A stretch of DNA of 64,000 nucleotides from Ruficoccus sp. ZRK36. Lineage in GTDB: Bacteria; Verrucomicrobiota; Verrucomicrobiia; Opitutales; Cerasicoccaceae. The DNA is taken from NCBI RefSeq assembly GCF_019603315.1, contig NZ_CP080649.1, forward strand, positions 3,689,089 to 3,753,088. The letters are read 5' to 3'. The translations under genes were made by a program, and so were the position numbers. Within the stretch, counting starts at the first letter, position 1, and the number at the start of each line of letters is the position of its first letter. Shown in pieces: positions 57,859-64,000 of this stretch. A model generated the notes under the pieces. It ran no database searches, was not told the DNA's origin, and saw only the letters and a program-made list of their open reading frames with translations.

Positions 57859-58332
57859 TTACCAGCGCAGGTGGGCAAAGGCGCGGTTGGCCTGTGCCAT
57901 GCGGTGGGTCTCTTCCTTCTTCTTCACGACGACACCGGTGTTGTTGTAGGCGTCGATGATCTCCTGGGCGAGGGCTTCGCGCATCGGAGTACCCTTGCGG
58001 GACTTGGCGGAAGTGACCATCCAGCGGAAGGCCAGGCTCTGCTGGCGCTCGTAGGAAATTTCAACCGGGACCTGGTAGGTGGCACCACCGACACGGCGGC
58101 TCTTGACTTCGAGCTTCGGGCGGGCGTTTTCCAGCGCACCAAGAAGGAGATCAACCGGGTCGCCCTTTTCGAGCTTTTCGCTCACGCGCTCAAAGGCACC
58201 GTAAACGATGCGCTGGGCGGTGGACTTCTTACCCTTGTTCATGACGAGGTTCACCAGGCTGGCAACCAGGGTGCTGTCATAGCGGGGATCGGGAATGGGT
58301 TCCCGTTTAACGGCTCTGCGGCGGCGTGACAT
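57859..58332 (-). CDS. rpsG: Ribosomal protein S7
   Basis: The 157-residue protein starts [40 protein letters not shown] and contains the S7 region [23 protein letters not shown]. It nucleates assembly of the 30S head. It is 18 bases after rpsL. Confidence 0.98.
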   Translation of the reverse strand: MSRRRRAVKREPIPDPRYDSTLVASLVNLVMNKGKKSTAQRIVYGAFERVSEKLEKGDPVDLLLGALENARPKLEVKSRRVGGATYQVPVEISYERQQSLAFRWMVTSAKSRKGTPMREALAQEIIDAYNNTGVVVKKKEETHRMAQANRAFAHLRW

Positions 58333-58350
58333 GATTAATATAAAAGAGGT

Positions 58351-58731
58351 TTACTTTTTATCCTTCGGGCGCTTGACCCCGTACTTGGAGCGGCTGCGGC
58401 GGCGCTTTTCAACACCCTGCGTGTCGAGGGTACCACGAACGATGTGGTAACGCACACCCGGCAAGTCCTTCACACGACCACCACGGACGAGCACGACGCT
58501 GTGTTCCTGGAGGTTGTGGCCTTCGTCCGGGATGTATGCGATGACTTCGTAGCCGCTGGTCAGGCGGACCTTAGCCACCTTACGGATAGCGGAGTTCGGC
58601 TTCTTAGGCGTGCGGGTCATGACCTGCACACACACACCACGGCGAAACGGGTTGCCGACCAGAGCCGGTGACTTCGACTTGGACTTCTGCAGCACCCGGG
58701 GATTCCGGACGAGTTGGTTGATCGTTGGCAT
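58351..58731 (-). CDS. rpsL: Ribosomal protein S12
   Basis: The 126-residue protein has the decoding loops [19 protein letters not shown] and [18 protein letters not shown]. Lysine in TPKKPNSA is the streptomycin-sensitive form. It is the first gene of the fused ribosomal run, with 231 bases of non-coding sequence upstream. Confidence 0.98.
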   Translation of the reverse strand: MPTINQLVRNPRVLQKSKSKSPALVGNPFRRGVCVQVMTRTPKKPNSAIRKVAKVRLTSGYEVIAYIPDEGHNLQEHSVVLVRGGRVKDLPGVRYHIVRGTLDTQGVEKRRRSRSKYGVKRPKDKK

Positions 58732-58855
58732 GAAAAATCGGTAAGCTTAGAAAACATGAAACCCGCTGGGAACAGAGTATGAGCCCTGATCCTGCGGATT
58801 TCGGGAAAGGCGAAGACAGTAGGTGATCACTCCGCTGATGCAAGCGATTTTTTTA

Positions 58856-58890
58856 GTCTTTTCGCTTTTTTTTTCGAAAAGCGAAAAGAC
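58856..58890. repeat. Perfect 14-base inverted repeat between the LOG gene and rpsL
   Basis: GTCTTTTCGCTTTT (58856-58869) and AAAAGCGAAAAGAC (58877-58890) pair perfectly. Neither side is followed by a T run on the relevant strand, so it is not a standard terminator. It lies about 125 bases upstream of rpsL and 72 past the LOG stop; it could be an operator or a processing hairpin for the str promoter region. No convincing promoter hexamers were found. Confidence 0.55.
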
Positions 58891-58962
58891 ACGGCTACAT
58901 GGCTCCGTATCTAGGTTTCCGAGCGGGTTAGCAACTCGTCCGCTCTGGATGTGGCGCGAAAT

Positions 58963-59550
58963 TCAGCAAATTTCTGCCGAATTGTCCAACCATTTTAGAA
59001 AGACTTCTGGCTTTTCGTGCAGAACACGCTCCAATAAACGCCTCTCATCTGACTCGACAATCAGCTGATCGAGCTGTTCCTGCCCCAGGAAACCGTTGTC
59101 TACCATCCGGTTAAAGAACTCAACCAGGGGACGGTAGTACCCATCCACATCAAGCAATGCGCAGGACTTCGGATGAATACCGAGCTGGGTCCAGGTGAAT
59201 ACCTCGGCGAACTCCTCCAGCGTGCCAATGCCGCCCGGCAGCGCAATGAAGCCATCTGCCAGCGTAGCCATGGTCAGCTTGCGCTCGTGCATGGAATCCA
59301 CGATCCGTAGATCCGTCAGACCGGAATGGGCAATTTCTTTGTCGCTCAGGAGGCGCGTAATGACGCCGACGACCTGCCCTCCGGCAGCGAGCGCGGCATC
59401 GGCCACCGTGCCCATGAGGCCTGTACGCCCGCCTCCATAGACGAGCGTATGCCCCTCGGAGGCGATCAGGCGCCCCACCCTCTCGGCGGCATCCAGATAG
59501 ACCTTATCGCACCCGTTATTGGCGCCACAAAAGACACAGATCGTAGCCAT
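58963..59550 (-). CDS. LOG family protein (TIGR00730-type nucleotide phosphoribohydrolase)
   Basis: The 195-residue protein starts at the ATG at 59550 (MATICVFCGANNGCDKVYLDAAERVG); the longer frame begins in the rpoC terminator. Signatures are GGGRTGLMG and PGGIGTLEEFAEVFTWTQLG. Members hydrolyse nucleotide 5'-monophosphates with N6-modified bases (cytokinin-activating in plants) or are annotated as lysine decarboxylase-like without evidence for that activity. It lies between the rpoC terminator and the ribosomal run on the same strand, an unusual position. The bacterial role is unclear. Confidence 0.9.
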   Translation of the reverse strand: MATICVFCGANNGCDKVYLDAAERVGRLIASEGHTLVYGGGRTGLMGTVADAALAAGGQVVGVITRLLSDKEIAHSGLTDLRIVDSMHERKLTMATLADGFIALPGGIGTLEEFAEVFTWTQLGIHPKSCALLDVDGYYRPLVEFFNRMVDNGFLGQEQLDQLIVESDERRLLERVLHEKPEVFLKWLDNSAEIC

Positions 59551-59596
59551 GACTATATGTTTTAGTCCTGCGCCGATCTGGCAAGTTCCCAGCGCA

Positions 59597-59626
59597 CAAA
59601 AAAGGCCGGTCATAATGACCGGCCTT
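59597..59626 (-). terminator. Rho-independent terminator of the rpoBC operon
   Basis: On the minus strand GGCCGGTCAT and ATGACCGGCC pair with almost no loop, followed by TTTTTT. It lies 24 bases past the rpoC stop and just before the LOG gene start. Confidence 0.9.
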
Positions 59627-59649
59627 TGAAAAACATTTAGTTGGGACGA

Positions 59650-63810
<4,161 letters not shown>

Positions 63811-63830
63811 TGCGGTGTGTCTCCTTCAGG

Positions 63831-64000
63831 TTAGTTGGACTGAGCGGCAGGTTTGAAGCCCAGGGCATCCTCTTCGCCCAGACGTACGTCCAGACACAGA
63901 CTCTGCATTTCCTTCATCAAAACGTTAAACGACTGCGGCGTACCGGCCTGGAGCGTGTTGTCGCCCTTGACCAGTTGCTCGTAGATCTTGGTGCGGCCCT
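63831..64000 (-). CDS. rpoB: RNA polymerase beta subunit, C-terminal end only
   Basis: The last 55 or so codons of rpoB are present, cut by the right edge. The translation [20 protein letters not shown], then [18 protein letters not shown] and a short tail ending QSN, matches the beta C-terminus that packs against beta-prime. It is 20 bases upstream of rpoC. Confidence 0.96.
   Translation of the reverse strand, partial: GRTKIYEQLVKGDNTLQAGTPQSFNVLMKEMQSLCLDVRLGEEDALGFKPAAQSN

Overview
The window is about 60% G+C and almost fully coding. Gene content and protein style suggest a free-living, probably marine heterotroph of the Verrucomicrobiota, class Opitutae. This is inferred from protein resemblance and gene order only, since no rRNA gene is present. 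No tRNA, rRNA, CRISPR array, insertion sequence or prophage was seen.

Region 1 (1-25 kb) is accessory and carbohydrate-oriented. It starts with a left-truncated PAS/SpoIIE-type phosphatase. A ThuA plus Gfo/Idh/MocA oxidoreductase pair follows, with a divergent AraC regulator. Next is an apparent sucrose module: a sucrose-phosphate-synthase-like GT4 enzyme followed by a fused HAD phosphatase and GH100/invertase-like hydrolase. A malonyl-CoA decarboxylase is divergent from an unusual ABC importer in which the solute-binding protein is fused to the MalF-like permease and the MalG-like partner carries a repetitive insert of about 380 residues. A large hybrid histidine kinase is followed by an alpha-galactoside module: an AraC regulator, a GH4 alpha-galactosidase with a long C-terminal extension, and galactokinase. 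HU, a small coupled protein and a YgfZ homologue close this part.

Region 2 (24-40 kb) is central metabolism and housekeeping: DAHP synthase, malate dehydrogenase, RecR, YbaB, a DUF1015 protein, thyA-folA-yjbQ plus a beta-propeller protein, a hisD-hisC-hisB run led by a LolA-like gene, and guaA. Its gaps hold dense clusters of short hairpins. Two of these share conserved flanks around unrelated but perfectly paired 20-21 bp stems.

Region 3 (40-64 kb) is the fused str-S10-spc-alpha ribosomal cluster on the minus strand, with rpoC and the 3' end of rpoB upstream. Gene order is classical, but tuf, rpmD, rpmJ and infA are missing, a signal-peptide protein sits between rpsS and rplV, SecY has an extra C-terminal membrane segment, several ribosomal proteins have low-complexity tails, and RpoC has lost all four cysteines of its second zinc site.

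The best candidates for something undescribed are the covarying-hairpin repeat family around recR, the repeat-bearing fused ABC importer, the secreted protein embedded in the S10 operon, and the loss of zinc ligands in RpoC and RecR.
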